DNA of 64,000 bases, taken from UKL13-2 sp044229235. Its GTDB lineage: Bacteria; Pseudomonadota; Gammaproteobacteria; Burkholderiales; Usitatibacteraceae. Location: contig JBGATH010000006.1 in the NCBI GenBank assembly GCA_044229235.1, forward strand, positions 62,001 through 126,000. The letters run 5' to 3'. The notes under the pieces were generated by a model that saw only the letters and a list, made by a program, of their open reading frames with translations, had not been told where the DNA came from and did no database searches. Positions 1 to 8,132 of this stretch are shown piece after piece. The position numbers and the translations under genes are program-made. The number at the start of each line of letters is the position of its first letter. The first letter of the stretch is position 1.

Positions 1-53
1 CTACCGGTTACTGCTGTGACTCCACCGTGAGTCCGACCAACCAGGAAATGTGT

Positions 54-287
54 TCAGGCTTGGCTGGTTGCGCGCGGTGCGGTCACCACCATCGTTTCGA
101 GTTTTACCGCCGGCGCGATGCGGGGGGCGGTGACGACGATGACGTCCAGTTTCTGTACGGCAGCCTTCGGTGCGGCTTCAGCAGCATTGCTGTTGAACAG
201 TCCGCCGGCGACGAACAGCAGGCTGACGGCGAGGATGGTGGCGCTGGCGATGTTGTCTTTGTTGCTGCGGGTATTGATGGTGTTCAT
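54..287 (-). CDS. Small exported peptide with two TonB-box-like motifs
   Basis: The 77-residue product has a polar N-terminus, a hydrophobic stretch (about residues 17-30) and an Ala-rich cleavage region ending near AEA, which together look like a Sec signal peptide. The remaining 37 or so residues are almost only two motifs, LDVIVVTAPR and LETMVVTAPR, separated by IAPAVK. They closely resemble the TonB box of TonB-dependent receptors (for example DTLVVTANR in BtuB), but no receptor barrel follows. An aaggag ribosome site lies 7 bases before the ATG. I do not recognise a named family. A periplasmic TonB-interacting peptide is an inference from the motif only. Confidence 0.7.
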   Translation of the reverse strand: MNTINTRSNKDNIASATILAVSLLFVAGGLFNSNAAEAAPKAAVQKLDVIVVTAPRIAPAVKLETMVVTAPRATSQA

Positions 288-335
288 GTGTGGCTCCTTG
301 TGGTCGGTGGTGGGTGCTGCGTTGTTGATGAGCGA

Positions 336-364
336 ACTTTACGACCCCACCACAAGGGGCTCAA
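336..364 (-). promoter_or_regulatory. Candidate sigma-70 promoter of the small peptide gene
   Basis: Read on the minus strand, TTGAGC and TAAAGT are separated by exactly 17 bases, about 50 bases upstream of the ATG at 287. The same two hexamers and spacer are preserved in the second repeat copy at 1702-1730, which supports function. Confidence 0.55.
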
Positions 365-454
365 ACGGATTGCGACCAATCGCTGAAAGTGGCGCGCGGA
401 ACGCGGTTTTGACTGACGAATTGGATCGCGCTCACCGGCAATGACTGCCGGAAT

Positions 455-1243
455 CTAGGCTATTGGCGCGCTGCCTGGCGCTTGCCCAAAGGTCTTTTCG
501 CCGAGCTTCGGCGCATTGACGTCGGCAAAAGCCAACATCGCACCAAAGCGCATATCGGCCGGTTCGTCGAAACCCGTTTCGCCTTCCCAGGTCTTCGGGT
601 TTCGAAAAGTGCCAAACAGCATGTCCCACAGAGGGAAGTCGCTGTAGTTATAGCGGTGCAGGCCACGCTGATGGTGAATGCAGTGTGCCTCCGGACGCTG
701 AAACAGGTAGCCGATCCATGGGGGAGTTCGCACGTTCCAGTGCTGGAAAAAAGCGTTGAAGGCGCCGAGATTGCCGAGAATGGCCGCAGCCAGCGGGTCG
801 ACGCCGAGTATGAACAGCGCCGTCAACACCGGCAGCAGTATGTACATCACCAGATCGGTCGGATGGCTGCAGTTGGCGGCATAGATATTGAGGTGGCGCG
901 GCGAGTGATGCAGCTGGTGAAATCCGCGCCACAGCGGGTTGAATTCATGGCTGGCGCGATGCCAGGCAAAGGTGACGAAGGTGATGATCATGTGGCCGAT
1001 GAGCACACTGAGCAGCACGCCGACCGCAGACAGGTTGAAAAGTCGGTGCTCGCGCAGCCAGTCCTCGGGTATCAGCAGCGGCAGGACGGTATTCATGATC
1101 GCGCCGTAGAAAAACAGGCCGATGCCGATCCAGTGCCAGCGGCGGACTTTCGGAAACTTGCGGGCCGGCCAGATCAGCTCTATCACCAGCATGACAATGA
1201 ATGCGACCGGAACCATCGCAACAATGATCTCTTCGACGCTCAT
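455..1243 (-). CDS. Sterol desaturase/fatty acid hydroxylase family membrane protein
   Basis: The 262-residue protein has hydrophobic N-terminal segments (about residues 5-25, 38-58 and 70-95) and the three His clusters of the fatty acid hydroxylase superfamily: HRASH, HQLHH and HCIHH. These bind a di-iron centre that hydroxylates or desaturates lipids or sterol-like substrates in the membrane. GGAGGT precedes the ATG. The substrate cannot be read from the sequence. The gene is monocistronic and sits between two copies of a direct repeat, so recombination between the copies could delete it. Confidence 0.9.
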   Translation of the reverse strand: MSVEEIIVAMVPVAFIVMLVIELIWPARKFPKVRRWHWIGIGLFFYGAIMNTVLPLLIPEDWLREHRLFNLSAVGVLLSVLIGHMIITFVTFAWHRASHEFNPLWRGFHQLHHSPRHLNIYAANCSHPTDLVMYILLPVLTALFILGVDPLAAAILGNLGAFNAFFQHWNVRTPPWIGYLFQRPEAHCIHHQRGLHRYNYSDFPLWDMLFGTFRNPKTWEGETGFDEPADMRFGAMLAFADVNAPKLGEKTFGQAPGSAPIA

Positions 1244-1269
1244 GGCGGCACCTCCCAGTTTTCAGTGAA

Positions 1270-1298
1270 ATCATAACCGGCAGGAGATTTGATGTCGC
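1270..1298 (-). promoter_or_regulatory. Candidate promoter of the fatty acid hydroxylase gene
   Basis: On the minus strand GCGACA and TATGAT are 17 bases apart, and the -10 hexamer matches five of six consensus bases. The element ends 26 bases upstream of the start codon at 1243. Found by eye, no experimental support. Confidence 0.4.
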
Positions 1299-1366
1299 CG
1301 GCACGCGCACTACGCAGGCTGGGTGCCGGCGGATGCGTTCGGGGCCAACCTTGGCGTTTGAAAGCA

Positions 1367-1392
1367 AAAAGGCGGACCGAAGTCCGCCTTTT
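1367..1392 (-). terminator. Rho-independent terminator after the decayed peptide gene
   Basis: A perfect 11-base-pair stem (aaaaggcggac with gtccgcctttt) closes a 4-base loop. The minus-strand reading continues into a T-rich tail, so it would end transcription from the pseudogene copy upstream. The plus-strand reading also ends in TTTT. Confidence 0.8.
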
Positions 1393-1462
1393 CTTGTGCT
1401 GCAAATGTACTACCGGTTACTGCTGTGACTCCACCGTGAGTCCGACCAACCAGGACATGTGT

Positions 1463-1653
1463 TCAGGCTTGGCTGGTTGCGCGCGGTGCAGTGACGACCA
1501 TCGTTTCGAGCTTCACGGCCGGCACGATGCGCGTGGCGGTGACGACGATGGTGTCCAATTTTTGTACGGCAGCCTTCGGTGCGGCTTCAGCAGCATTGCT
1601 GTTGAGGCGCTGGCGATGTTGTCTTTGTTGCTGCGGGTATTGATGGTGTTCAT
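1463..1653 (-). pseudogene. Decayed copy of the TonB-box-like peptide gene
   Basis: The reading frame begins as in copy 1 (MNTINTRSNKDNIASA), then a 43-base deletion removes the signal-peptide core and shifts the frame, giving an unrelated tail. Read in the original frame, the 3' end still encodes LDTIVVTATR and LETMVVTAPR and the same final stop codon. Many differences from copy 1 here are third-codon changes, so the motif was probably under selection before the deletion. The promoter at 1702-1730 and the terminator at 1367-1392 remain, so a transcript may still be made. Confidence 0.8.
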
Positions 1654-1701
1654 GTGTGGCTCCTTGTGGTCGGTGGTGGGTGCTGCGTTGTTGATGAGCG
1701 A

Positions 1702-1730
1702 ACTTTACGACCCCACCACAAGGGGCTCAA
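1702..1730 (-). promoter_or_regulatory. Candidate promoter of the decayed peptide gene copy
   Basis: TTGAGC, 17 bases, TAAAGT on the minus strand, identical to the element at 336-364. Confidence 0.5.
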
Positions 1731-1949
1731 ACGGATTGCGACCAAATGGCGAAAGTAGCGTGCGAAATGCAAACTACTGTGCTGAATTGCGTGTCGGGCG
1801 GGCGATTTCCGCCGGCTGGAGGGGCGCGGCGAGCGTTTCATGCACCTGCCGGTCGCAAATTTCGATACCGGTGAAGCCGACGGAAAAAACGCGAAACAGG
1901 GCATTCCGACAGGCATACACTGGCCTGATCCCTGTCGAAGGAGAGACAC

Positions 1950-2465
1950 ATGAATAAACTCGCGATGGCAATCCTGACGTCTGGCGCCGTGTTGATCGGT
2001 ACGCAGGCACATGCTGCTGACGGTGCCGTGGTCGGCGCGGTCGAGGGCGCAATTGTGGGCAGCCATTTTGGCGGCGCACACGGCGCCGTGGCAGGCGCCA
2101 TCATCGGTACCGTGATCGGCAGCGCGGTGGACGATAACGTCGATCGTCGCGGGCAAACCCGATATGCGCGCGAAGTGGTGCGGTATGAGCCCCGCTACGC
2201 GCCAGCCTATGAACCGACCCCGGTGTATTACGGGCCGACCGTGACCTATGCACAGCCGATCTACCAACCGTACAACGAGCCGGCTTACGTGCGCTATGAC
2301 GAGCCGCGCGTGGTCTACGTTCAACCGGCGGTTTATTCGTATCCGGTGGTCTATGGCGGCTATCGCGCGCCGCCATACGTGGGGCGCTACTCTGCGCCGC
2401 GCCACAGTCATTACGCGTCGTCGCGTCACGGTTACCACGACCGTCGTGGCGGCAACCGCTACTGA
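1950..2465 (+). CDS. Exported glycine-zipper, Tyr/Pro-rich protein
   Basis: This 171-residue protein has a signal peptide (residues 1 to about 22, ending AHA), then a glycine-zipper stretch (about 24-60) with the repeated G-x3-G spacing of proteins that insert into or coat the outer membrane. The rest is Tyr-, Pro- and Arg-rich with low complexity and a His/Arg-rich end. AAGGAGAG precedes the ATG, and a terminator follows at 2505-2530, so it is a single-gene unit. The exact role is unknown; envelope-stress or surface-structure proteins of the YMGG/Rick17kDa type are the nearest comparison. Confidence 0.75.
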   Translation: MNKLAMAILTSGAVLIGTQAHAADGAVVGAVEGAIVGSHFGGAHGAVAGAIIGTVIGSAVDDNVDRRGQTRYAREVVRYEPRYAPAYEPTPVYYGPTVTYAQPIYQPYNEPAYVRYDEPRVVYVQPAVYSYPVVYGGYRAPPYVGRYSAPRHSHYASSRHGYHDRRGGNRY

Positions 2466-2504
2466 TCCAGGCGCTCGCCCGAACCGGGGCCAACACAAAC
2501 GGCA

Positions 2505-2530
2505 AAACGGCGGACTTCGGTCCGCCGTTT
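2505..2530. terminator. Bidirectional rho-independent terminator
   Basis: An 11-base-pair perfect stem (aaacggcggac / gtccgccgttt) with a TTCG tetraloop lies between two convergent genes. Short T runs follow on both strands, so it can serve both the glycine-zipper gene and the amidohydrolase gene. Confidence 0.85.
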
Positions 2531-2576
2531 GCGTTTTGGCATTCGGCCGGTGAATTGGACCGAAGCTCGGCTTGCG

Positions 2577-4025
2577 CTAAAAATCCGGCTGCACCGGAAT
2601 GGCCCTGTGCTGGTAGCCTTCACGCGGGAATCGATTGCCGCGCTTGATGGTCATGACGATCGATTGCACATTCCTGATGTCAGCGGTCGGGTCGCTCTTC
2701 AGCAGCACCATGCTGGCATATTTGCCGGGCGCCAGTGTGCCGAAGTCGCCGGCCTTGCCGAGCGCGGTGGCGGCATTGCGCGTGGCGGCGACGATGGCTT
2801 CATATGGCGTGAGGCCGCCATGCTGTACCAGCGCCTCCAGCTCGGCGTGCAGCGCCGGCCAGGGATTGTTCTCACCGGCGTCGGCGTCGGTGCCGGCCAG
2901 GATCGGTACGCCGGCGGCGTGCATGGCGCGCGTGATGCCGCCGGCCAGCGCGATCGGGCAACGCGTGGAGGGCTTGGGTGTGCCGTCCGGATTTTTCTGT
3001 GGCTGATACACGCCCAGCGTGGCGTCCATCATCGTGCCGGATCGGGCCATGGCGGCGATGTAGTTCACGATGCCGGGATCGGCCGCAGTGAGCTCCGCGT
3101 AGGAAGGCTCCTTACTATGCCCATAGCTTTGCTTGTCCGGCTCACGGATGTAGCGGGCAACCATGCAGACATGCGATACCGACGTGGCACCGAGTGAATC
3201 ATAGGGCGTAGCCGGATAAACCTGCTGGTGGGTCCACACCGGGAAGCCGCGCTGCCTGGCTGCGCTGATCAGGTTGCGCACCAGTTCGCCGGGCAGGTTG
3301 GCGTAGATTTTCAGGCCGGTGGCGCCAGTGCCGCGTGCCTGCGCGATCACGGCAGCCAGATCGGATTTCTCCGTGACCGCATACAGCCAGGGTACGTCAC
3401 CCGATTTCAGCCCCAGCGATGAGGACTGGGTACGTGGGTCCTCGAAGAAACTCGGACCTGCCACCAGCGCGCCGTAATAGATATCCGGCGACGGAATTTC
3501 ATTGATCAGGGCTGCGCGCGACAGGTCGGCCAGGGCGCGTGCATCGCCGGCCATGTCGCGCACGCCGGTCACGCCGCCGTAGAGATTGCGCCGGAGCTCG
3601 GCTTCGGCCAGCGCGCGCGCCGGCCAGGTGGCGTAATGCACATGTGAATCGATTAGCCCGGGCATGGCGAACAGGTTGTTTGCCTCGACGACCTCGGCGC
3701 CCTGGCTGTCGGCGGCAGTGAGTTGCGCAACCGGAACGATCGACTGGATGCGCTCGCCGTCAACGACGATGGCTATTCCGGGTCTGGGGGCAGCCGTTGC
3801 GCCGTCGGCCGCACTGATGAGCGTGACGCCACGGTAGATGACTTTGCCAGTGGCCTGGCCGGCACGCTTCGCGAAGGTCGTCTTTGTCGGTTTGCCGCGA
3901 TCGACCGCAGGGGCCGGCGGCGCCGCATTGGCACCCGGCGGCACAGGCGCAGCTTCATGTGAGAGTGTCGCGCAGCTTGACCATGTCGCGATCAGCAGCA
4001 CCAATTTGCGAACAAATGGCTTCAT
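2577..4025 (-). CDS. Exported metal-dependent amidohydrolase (imidazolonepropionase-like)
   Basis: The 482-residue protein has an N-terminal signal sequence (about residues 1-24) and the amidohydrolase-superfamily layout. The metal-binding DSHVH motif is at residues 126-130. A GLKIYA segment carries the candidate bridging lysine, WTHQQ and SHVCM supply further histidines, and GTDAD near the C-terminus supplies the catalytic aspartate. The closest type is the imidazolonepropionase/prolidase-like clade, which hydrolyses cyclic amides or X-Pro dipeptides. The substrate is not readable. Export to the periplasm, or a lipid anchor, is suggested by the leader. It is convergent with the glycine-zipper gene. 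Confidence 0.85.
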   Translation of the reverse strand: MKPFVRKLVLLIATWSSCATLSHEAAPVPPGANAAPPAPAVDRGKPTKTTFAKRAGQATGKVIYRGVTLISAADGATAAPRPGIAIVVDGERIQSIVPVAQLTAADSQGAEVVEANNLFAMPGLIDSHVHYATWPARALAEAELRRNLYGGVTGVRDMAGDARALADLSRAALINEIPSPDIYYGALVAGPSFFEDPRTQSSSLGLKSGDVPWLYAVTEKSDLAAVIAQARGTGATGLKIYANLPGELVRNLISAARQRGFPVWTHQQVYPATPYDSLGATSVSHVCMVARYIREPDKQSYGHSKEPSYAELTAADPGIVNYIAAMARSGTMMDATLGVYQPQKNPDGTPKPSTRCPIALAGGITRAMHAAGVPILAGTDADAGENNPWPALHAELEALVQHGGLTPYEAIVAATRNAATALGKAGDFGTLAPGKYASMVLLKSDPTADIRNVQSIVMTIKRGNRFPREGYQHRAIPVQPDF

Positions 4026-4150
4026 TGTTTCCCCACGGCAGGATTCGATTTGAGCCCTACGCTAACCCACCACCGCGACCGACTCAACGTTTTTTTGTTG
4101 GCGGACTCAATGGCCAAACTCAAGCATTGGCGCGCCTGCTGGCGGCTTTT

Positions 4151-4184
4151 TGGCCTGGGAGCCTCGCCAGTGCTAGAGTTTTGC
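4151..4184 (+). promoter_or_regulatory. Repeated promoter-like element (site A)
   Basis: About 30 of 36 bases here match a second site at 40655-40688. The shared core is tggcctgggag, three variable bases, then cgccagtgctag and gttt. TTGGCC (from 4150), 18 bases, TAGAGT preceded by TG could be an extended -10 promoter. Both sites lie 65-110 bases upstream of plus-strand genes (DUF5694 gene here). Confidence 0.45.
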
Positions 4185-4285
4185 CGCTGACTGTCATCCA
4201 CCCGCCGGATCAAATCCGCGAGGATGCCGGCGCGCGTCCAAGCGGGAATGCCGGGCGCCTGCCCGGCTTCTCATGGAGTCTGAAC

Positions 4286-5110
4286 ATGCCCGTCTGGCCG
4301 TCGCGTCTCGTCGCTTTGATTTTCGCTTTGCTGGTCACCTGCCACGCCAGCGCCGATCCACAACCGGGAACTTCCGCGGAGAAGCCCGCCAAGGTAATGC
4401 TGCTGGGCTTGTTCCACTTCGACAACCCCGGGCTCGACGCGGTCAAGTTCACGCCGATCGACGTCATGCAGGCAAAGGAGCAGGCTTACCTGCAGGCCTT
4501 GTCGACGCGCATTGCGGCCTTTAAGCCGACCAAGGTGCTCCTCGAATATCCGCAGCAGAGTGACGAACTCATCAACCAGCGCTATGCGGATTACCTCGCG
4601 GGCAGGTACGAACTGAAGTTGAACGAGATCTACCAGCTGGGCTTTCGCATTGCCAAGCTGGCCGGACTCAAGCGCGTGCATGGCTTCGACGAACGCGACT
4701 CGCCGTCCGATGGCGCGCTGTGGGAATACCTAGCGAAGGACGCGCCCGCGACCATGAAGGAAGTGGAAGAACTGATTGCCGCATTGTCCAGGCGTTTCCA
4801 GCACGAGCACCGCACCATGAGCCTGCGGGACCTTCTGCGCAAAAGCAATTCGCCGCAAGACGACAATCTCAACAAGAGTTTCTACCTGATGCTAAACGAC
4901 GTCGGCGCCAGCCAGCGCAAGTTTGTCGGCGCCGACGCGGCGGCGCAATGGTGGCAGCGAAATTTCCGCATGTATGCCAATGTGCAGCTTCACGCTGCCC
5001 CGGGTGAGCGTGTGGTGGTGATTGCCGGCGCCGGCCACACCGCCATCCTGCGCGACCTGGTGAAGGCGGATCCGAAGCGGGTGGAGGAGAAGGTGGCGCC
5101 GTACCTCTAG
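4286..5110 (+). CDS. Exported DUF5694 family protein (TraB-like GxxH motif)
   Basis: The product is 274 residues. The ATG at 4286 is preferred because it opens a signal peptide (residues 1 to about 25), whereas the longer upstream frame shows no protein-like features. After the leader comes VMLLGLFHFDNPG, the GxxHF opening typical of DUF5694 proteins, followed by a Glu in LLEYP and a C-terminal IAGAGHT. This pattern resembles the TraB/ChaN-like fold, where Glu and His residues may bind metal. The biochemical role is not established. Likely periplasmic and transcribed alone from the element at 4151-4184. Confidence 0.8.
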   Translation: MPVWPSRLVALIFALLVTCHASADPQPGTSAEKPAKVMLLGLFHFDNPGLDAVKFTPIDVMQAKEQAYLQALSTRIAAFKPTKVLLEYPQQSDELINQRYADYLAGRYELKLNEIYQLGFRIAKLAGLKRVHGFDERDSPSDGALWEYLAKDAPATMKEVEELIAALSRRFQHEHRTMSLRDLLRKSNSPQDDNLNKSFYLMLNDVGASQRKFVGADAAAQWWQRNFRMYANVQLHAAPGERVVVIAGAGHTAILRDLVKADPKRVEEKVAPYL

Positions 5111-5174
5111 TGACCGCAGCGCCGGCGCGACGCGGGCATTCCGGTCGCTGACCGGCGCGCTGAAGATTGGTTGC

Positions 5175-5534
5175 TCAACCCGGATTGTTTGCGATATCCA
5201 CCAGGCACTCCCGACCCTTGGCGGTAATCTCGAAGCCGCTCGCGTTCGCAGCGATATGGCCCTTGCGGCCCAGGAAAGCGGCGACTGCCGCGTCCAGCTT
5301 TGTGGCCGGATCGGCGGCGATGGCGCGCAGGCCGTTTATGCAGTGGTTCATGAACAGTGCTTCGCTGCCTTTTTCGGTGAGCGCGTAACTGCCATCCTTG
5401 CGATGGATGAGCAGCTTGATTCCGCACAGGTGCTTGGCATTGCGCGCCACGCAGGCGCTGGGCTTGGCCGATTTTGCCAGCCGCTTTACTTCCTCAAGTG
5501 CGTCGAATTCGTCCCGGCTCAGGTGGTGGTTCAT
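5175..5534 (-). CDS. Conserved hypothetical protein
   Basis: A soluble 119-residue protein with no signal peptide or membrane segment. It has two segments that look like winged-helix wings (GSYALTEKGSEALF and GFEITAKGREC), with hydrophobic-polar periodicity between, so it could be a small DNA-binding or adaptor protein. No family is recognised. It lies 60 bases downstream of the cytochrome gene on the same strand and may share its transcript (the cytochrome gene ends at 5595). Confidence 0.55.
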   Translation of the reverse strand: MNHHLSRDEFDALEEVKRLAKSAKPSACVARNAKHLCGIKLLIHRKDGSYALTEKGSEALFMNHCINGLRAIAADPATKLDAAVAAFLGRKGHIAANASGFEITAKGRECLVDIANNPG

Positions 5535-5594
5535 GTCAGTTCTCGGCGTTTGGCGCGTTAGCAGTTCCGCGCGGGGCAGGCACCATGGTACGCG

Positions 5595-6440
5595 CTACCC
5601 GGGCCGGGACCGCAGGAACGCGTACACCGCCGCCACTTCCTCGTCCGAAAAATACGCAAAACGACTTAACGCGACCTGGGACATCAGCCCCAGCTTGCGA
5701 TTGCCCACCGCGATGCCGGTGCGCATGAGTGTGGCGAAGTGCTCCGATGTATAGGCTTGCGCCATCACGTGCAGGTTCGGCGAACCGTCCTGGCCCTGAA
5801 AATTCGGACCATGGCACTCGCTGCAGACGGTGCGCGCCAGATAGCGTCCGAAGTCAACCGGATTGGCGCGATCCGGCATGCGCTCAGGTCGGCCAAGCTT
5901 TTCGATCTCTTCGCGTATGGAAAGGAAATTTCTGCGGACAATTTCCCAGCGTTGCAGCGGGCCGTAGGCGAGCTCGCGCTGCAGCCCGTTCAGCGCCGTT
6001 TCGCTGCGAATGAAGGCGATGATGCGGGCCATGTCTTCATCGCCAAGATGAAACATCATGTTCGAAGGCATGTCCCACACGCTTTCGCCATTGGCGCGCA
6101 CGCCTTCACGCACGGTGCGCGCCATGGCATCCGGCTGGAGTTCACGCGCAACACGGGTAAGGTCCGGCGCGACCACGCGTCCGGCGAGCAGACTGTCTTC
6201 CCACACCCTGCCTTCCAGGGTCTTGCCATGGCAACCGCCGTAGCAGCCGCGCAGTCGTGCAAGACGCTTCCCCTCGGTGATCGACGCCGCGTCGGTGGGC
6301 AAAGCCAGATTGACCAGCGGCGCCTGGTACTGGCGGCGAAGTTGGTATTCCGACGCAATGTAGACGTATGCGAGCACCAAAATCGCCAGCCCCGCGCACG
6401 CGGCCAGAACAGTCAGGAGGATGCGCAGCGCGGGTCTCAT
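5595..6440 (-). CDS. Membrane-anchored di-haem cytochrome c
   Basis: The start at 6440 puts a transmembrane helix at residues 7-28; a longer frame from 6521 adds only unconserved residues. Two class I cytochrome c domains follow. The first haem site is CYGGCH (residues 66-71), with three residues between the cysteines, not two. The second, near residue 205, is a normal CSECH. Met residues after each site could be distal ligands. It probably carries electrons in the periplasm for an oxidase or dehydrogenase. No partner enzyme is encoded nearby. The unusual CX3CH spacing is visible directly in the bases. Confidence 0.8.
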   Translation of the reverse strand: MRPALRILLTVLAACAGLAILVLAYVYIASEYQLRRQYQAPLVNLALPTDAASITEGKRLARLRGCYGGCHGKTLEGRVWEDSLLAGRVVAPDLTRVARELQPDAMARTVREGVRANGESVWDMPSNMMFHLGDEDMARIIAFIRSETALNGLQRELAYGPLQRWEIVRRNFLSIREEIEKLGRPERMPDRANPVDFGRYLARTVCSECHGPNFQGQDGSPNLHVMAQAYTSEHFATLMRTGIAVGNRKLGLMSQVALSRFAYFSDEEVAAVYAFLRSRPG

Positions 6441-6586
6441 GGCGCCGATTATCGAGCAAATTGCGCAATGGCGCCGCCACCTGCCGCCAGGTTCCCTCGA
6501 ATGCGATACCACCCTGCCCATGCGGCACGGCAGGCGCTAAACTTCGTCAGCCGTACCCGTGAATGCCCACTTTGGAGATCCATGCC

Positions 6587-7240
6587 ATGAACGTATTTTC
6601 AGCAGCCAGTTCCCGCGCAGCCGGGGCCCTCGCCGTTTGCCTCGTCGTGCTCGCGGGTTGCGCGACGGCGCCACCGCAGGAGGTGGCCGGGCCCAACGAT
6701 CCGGCGGCACTGGCGGCAATCCGGCAGGCCTATATGAAGCTCGCCGAGCAGAAGACCTGGCGCTCGCGCATGACCTCGGTGTCGGACGGCAAGACCACAA
6801 CCTCAACGGCGTCGTTTGTACAGCCCGACCGTTTCCACATGGTGTCGGAACAGGTCGAGCAGATTTATGTCGCCGGGACGGCGTACATGAAGGTTGACGG
6901 CAAGTGGCAGAAACTGCCGCTCAATTTCGGCAACATCATCGAGCAGTACCGCAAGGATCCGGCTTTGCTGGAAAGCAGCGTGCGCGGTGCAGCTTCGCTG
7001 GGCAAGGAATTGGTCGATGGCAAGCCGATGAGCATCTACCGCTACTACAGCAGCGCGAAAATTGCCGGCGGCCTGGTCAGCGGCGGCGCATGGAGCAAGC
7101 TGTGGGTGGATGGCGGCGGCATGCCGCGAAAGGTGGAATCGGAAAGCCGCGGACAGGCACTGGGCTTCAGCAGCATGTCGACATCGACCATTGTCTATTA
7201 CGATTTTGGCGCGTCGATTCGCATCAATCCGCCAATTTGA
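6587..7240 (+). CDS. Outer-membrane lipoprotein, unknown function
   Basis: The 217-residue product starts at the ATG at 6587, 9 bases after a GGAG. Its leader ends in the lipobox LAGC (Cys25), marking a lipoprotein. The mature part looks beta-rich, with strand-like segments such as FVQPDRFHMVSE and AGTAYMKVDGKWQKL, like the LolA/LppX-type curved sheet that carries lipids. That fold assignment is a pattern inference. Transcribed divergently from the cytochrome gene; no partner gene follows within 240 bases. Confidence 0.7.
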   Translation: MNVFSAASSRAAGALAVCLVVLAGCATAPPQEVAGPNDPAALAAIRQAYMKLAEQKTWRSRMTSVSDGKTTTSTASFVQPDRFHMVSEQVEQIYVAGTAYMKVDGKWQKLPLNFGNIIEQYRKDPALLESSVRGAASLGKELVDGKPMSIYRYYSSAKIAGGLVSGGAWSKLWVDGGGMPRKVESESRGQALGFSSMSTSTIVYYDFGASIRINPPI

Positions 7241-7486
7241 AACCTGTTGCCGGCGCCCGGCAAAAAAACGCTTGCGAATGTGGCGCGCAGTTCGCCGGCT
7301 GCAGGTAGCGGCGAGCGACGCAGATCAGTAATTGCGAGGCAGAATATTTCGCGCCAGCCATACGCCGGTAAATCGCCCATGTATGCCACCGATCATTGAG
7401 CGGAAGCAGGCTTGCGCATATAGTGAGGCCGACAGTTAACAACCCGGCACGACATTCGTCGCGCCACATTCCCGATCTGGTCAGGC

Positions 7487-8107
7487 ATGGATCCGCGCAC
7501 TGCAAAAATCAGCAAGGCACTTCTCGACATGGCGCGAATTGCCGATACCGCATTGCACCAGACAGAGAAGGGTCGGCGCGCGCTCGCGGAAAAGCTTCTC
7601 GACGGCGATGATTTCAATGTCCTGGAGCGTATTGACGGCCTGCGTTCGGTCGAGCACCTGATCGCCATCTCGGACGACGTGGTCAATGTCCACGCGCTGC
7701 TCGGCCAACTGCTGGCGGCCGGCTTCGCAACCGGCACGCCGGAAACGGCCCCTGCCGCCGCCCGGGCGACTGCGCCATTGCTCGTTGCCGAGCCGGAAAA
7801 GATCGAGCTGTCCGGGCCGGCCGTCGCCACGAAGCCCCCGCAGCTGGGGACCGTTGCCGTCGATGAGGTGTCGATCGCCAAGCGGTTGCTGGTGGCCGAG
7901 GCGCGTCATTTGTTCGGGGAAACAGCGGCGCGGTTACAACCCAAGATCGAGGCCTGCAATTCGATCGAAGAGATCTACGACATGATCGTGAAATTCCAGG
8001 AGCACCTCGCCAAAACCGGCAAAGTGGACCAGGACTTGTTCCTCGATCGCCTCAGCAAAGGTCTTGCAGAAGCCAAGCGGCGCGCGGCGGCCGGTGCGGC
8101 GCCCTAG
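7487..8107 (+). CDS. Hypothetical soluble protein
   Basis: This 206-residue protein has two helical, charged parts (about 1-85 and 120-200) joined by an Ala/Pro-rich linker (about 86-115). There is no signal peptide, membrane span or known catalytic motif. The N-terminal part (ALAEKLLDGDDFNVLERIDG) resembles a small winged-helix or effector-linker module. The Shine-Dalgarno site is weak. I do not recognise a family. The gene is convergent with the DUF1508 gene. Confidence 0.55.
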   Translation: MDPRTAKISKALLDMARIADTALHQTEKGRRALAEKLLDGDDFNVLERIDGLRSVEHLIAISDDVVNVHALLGQLLAAGFATGTPETAPAAARATAPLLVAEPEKIELSGPAVATKPPQLGTVAVDEVSIAKRLLVAEARHLFGETAARLQPKIEACNSIEEIYDMIVKFQEHLAKTGKVDQDLFLDRLSKGLAEAKRRAAAGAAP

Positions 8108-8132
8108 TCGCCAGGAAGCGTGGCGGCGGGAT

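Larger units (their letters stand above)
1..379. repeat. Direct repeat, copy 1 (intact small-peptide gene and its promoter)
   Basis: This stretch recurs in the same orientation at 1410-1745 with scattered substitutions and one 43-base deletion. It holds a complete minus-strand gene for a small exported peptide and its candidate promoter. The left edge may lie beyond the window, because identity begins at base 1. Similarity stops right after the shared gcgaccaa near 372-379. The two copies bracket the fatty-acid hydroxylase gene. Confidence 0.9.
1410..1745. repeat. Direct repeat, copy 2 (decayed)
   Basis: This matches 1-379 in the same orientation from ctaccggtta to gcgaccaa, but lacks 43 bases that correspond to 197-239 in copy 1. 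It keeps the promoter hexamers, ribosome site and start codon of the peptide gene. Confidence 0.9.

Noticed and set aside
3884..4285. Extension of the DUF5694 frame upstream
   Set aside because: It overlaps the start of the amidohydrolase gene on the other strand, and only the start at 4286 gives a proper signal peptide.
7248..7272. Hairpin ttgccgg/ccggcaa after the lipoprotein gene as a terminator
   Set aside because: On the plus strand it is followed by A residues, not T. A minus-strand role has no gene upstream of it.
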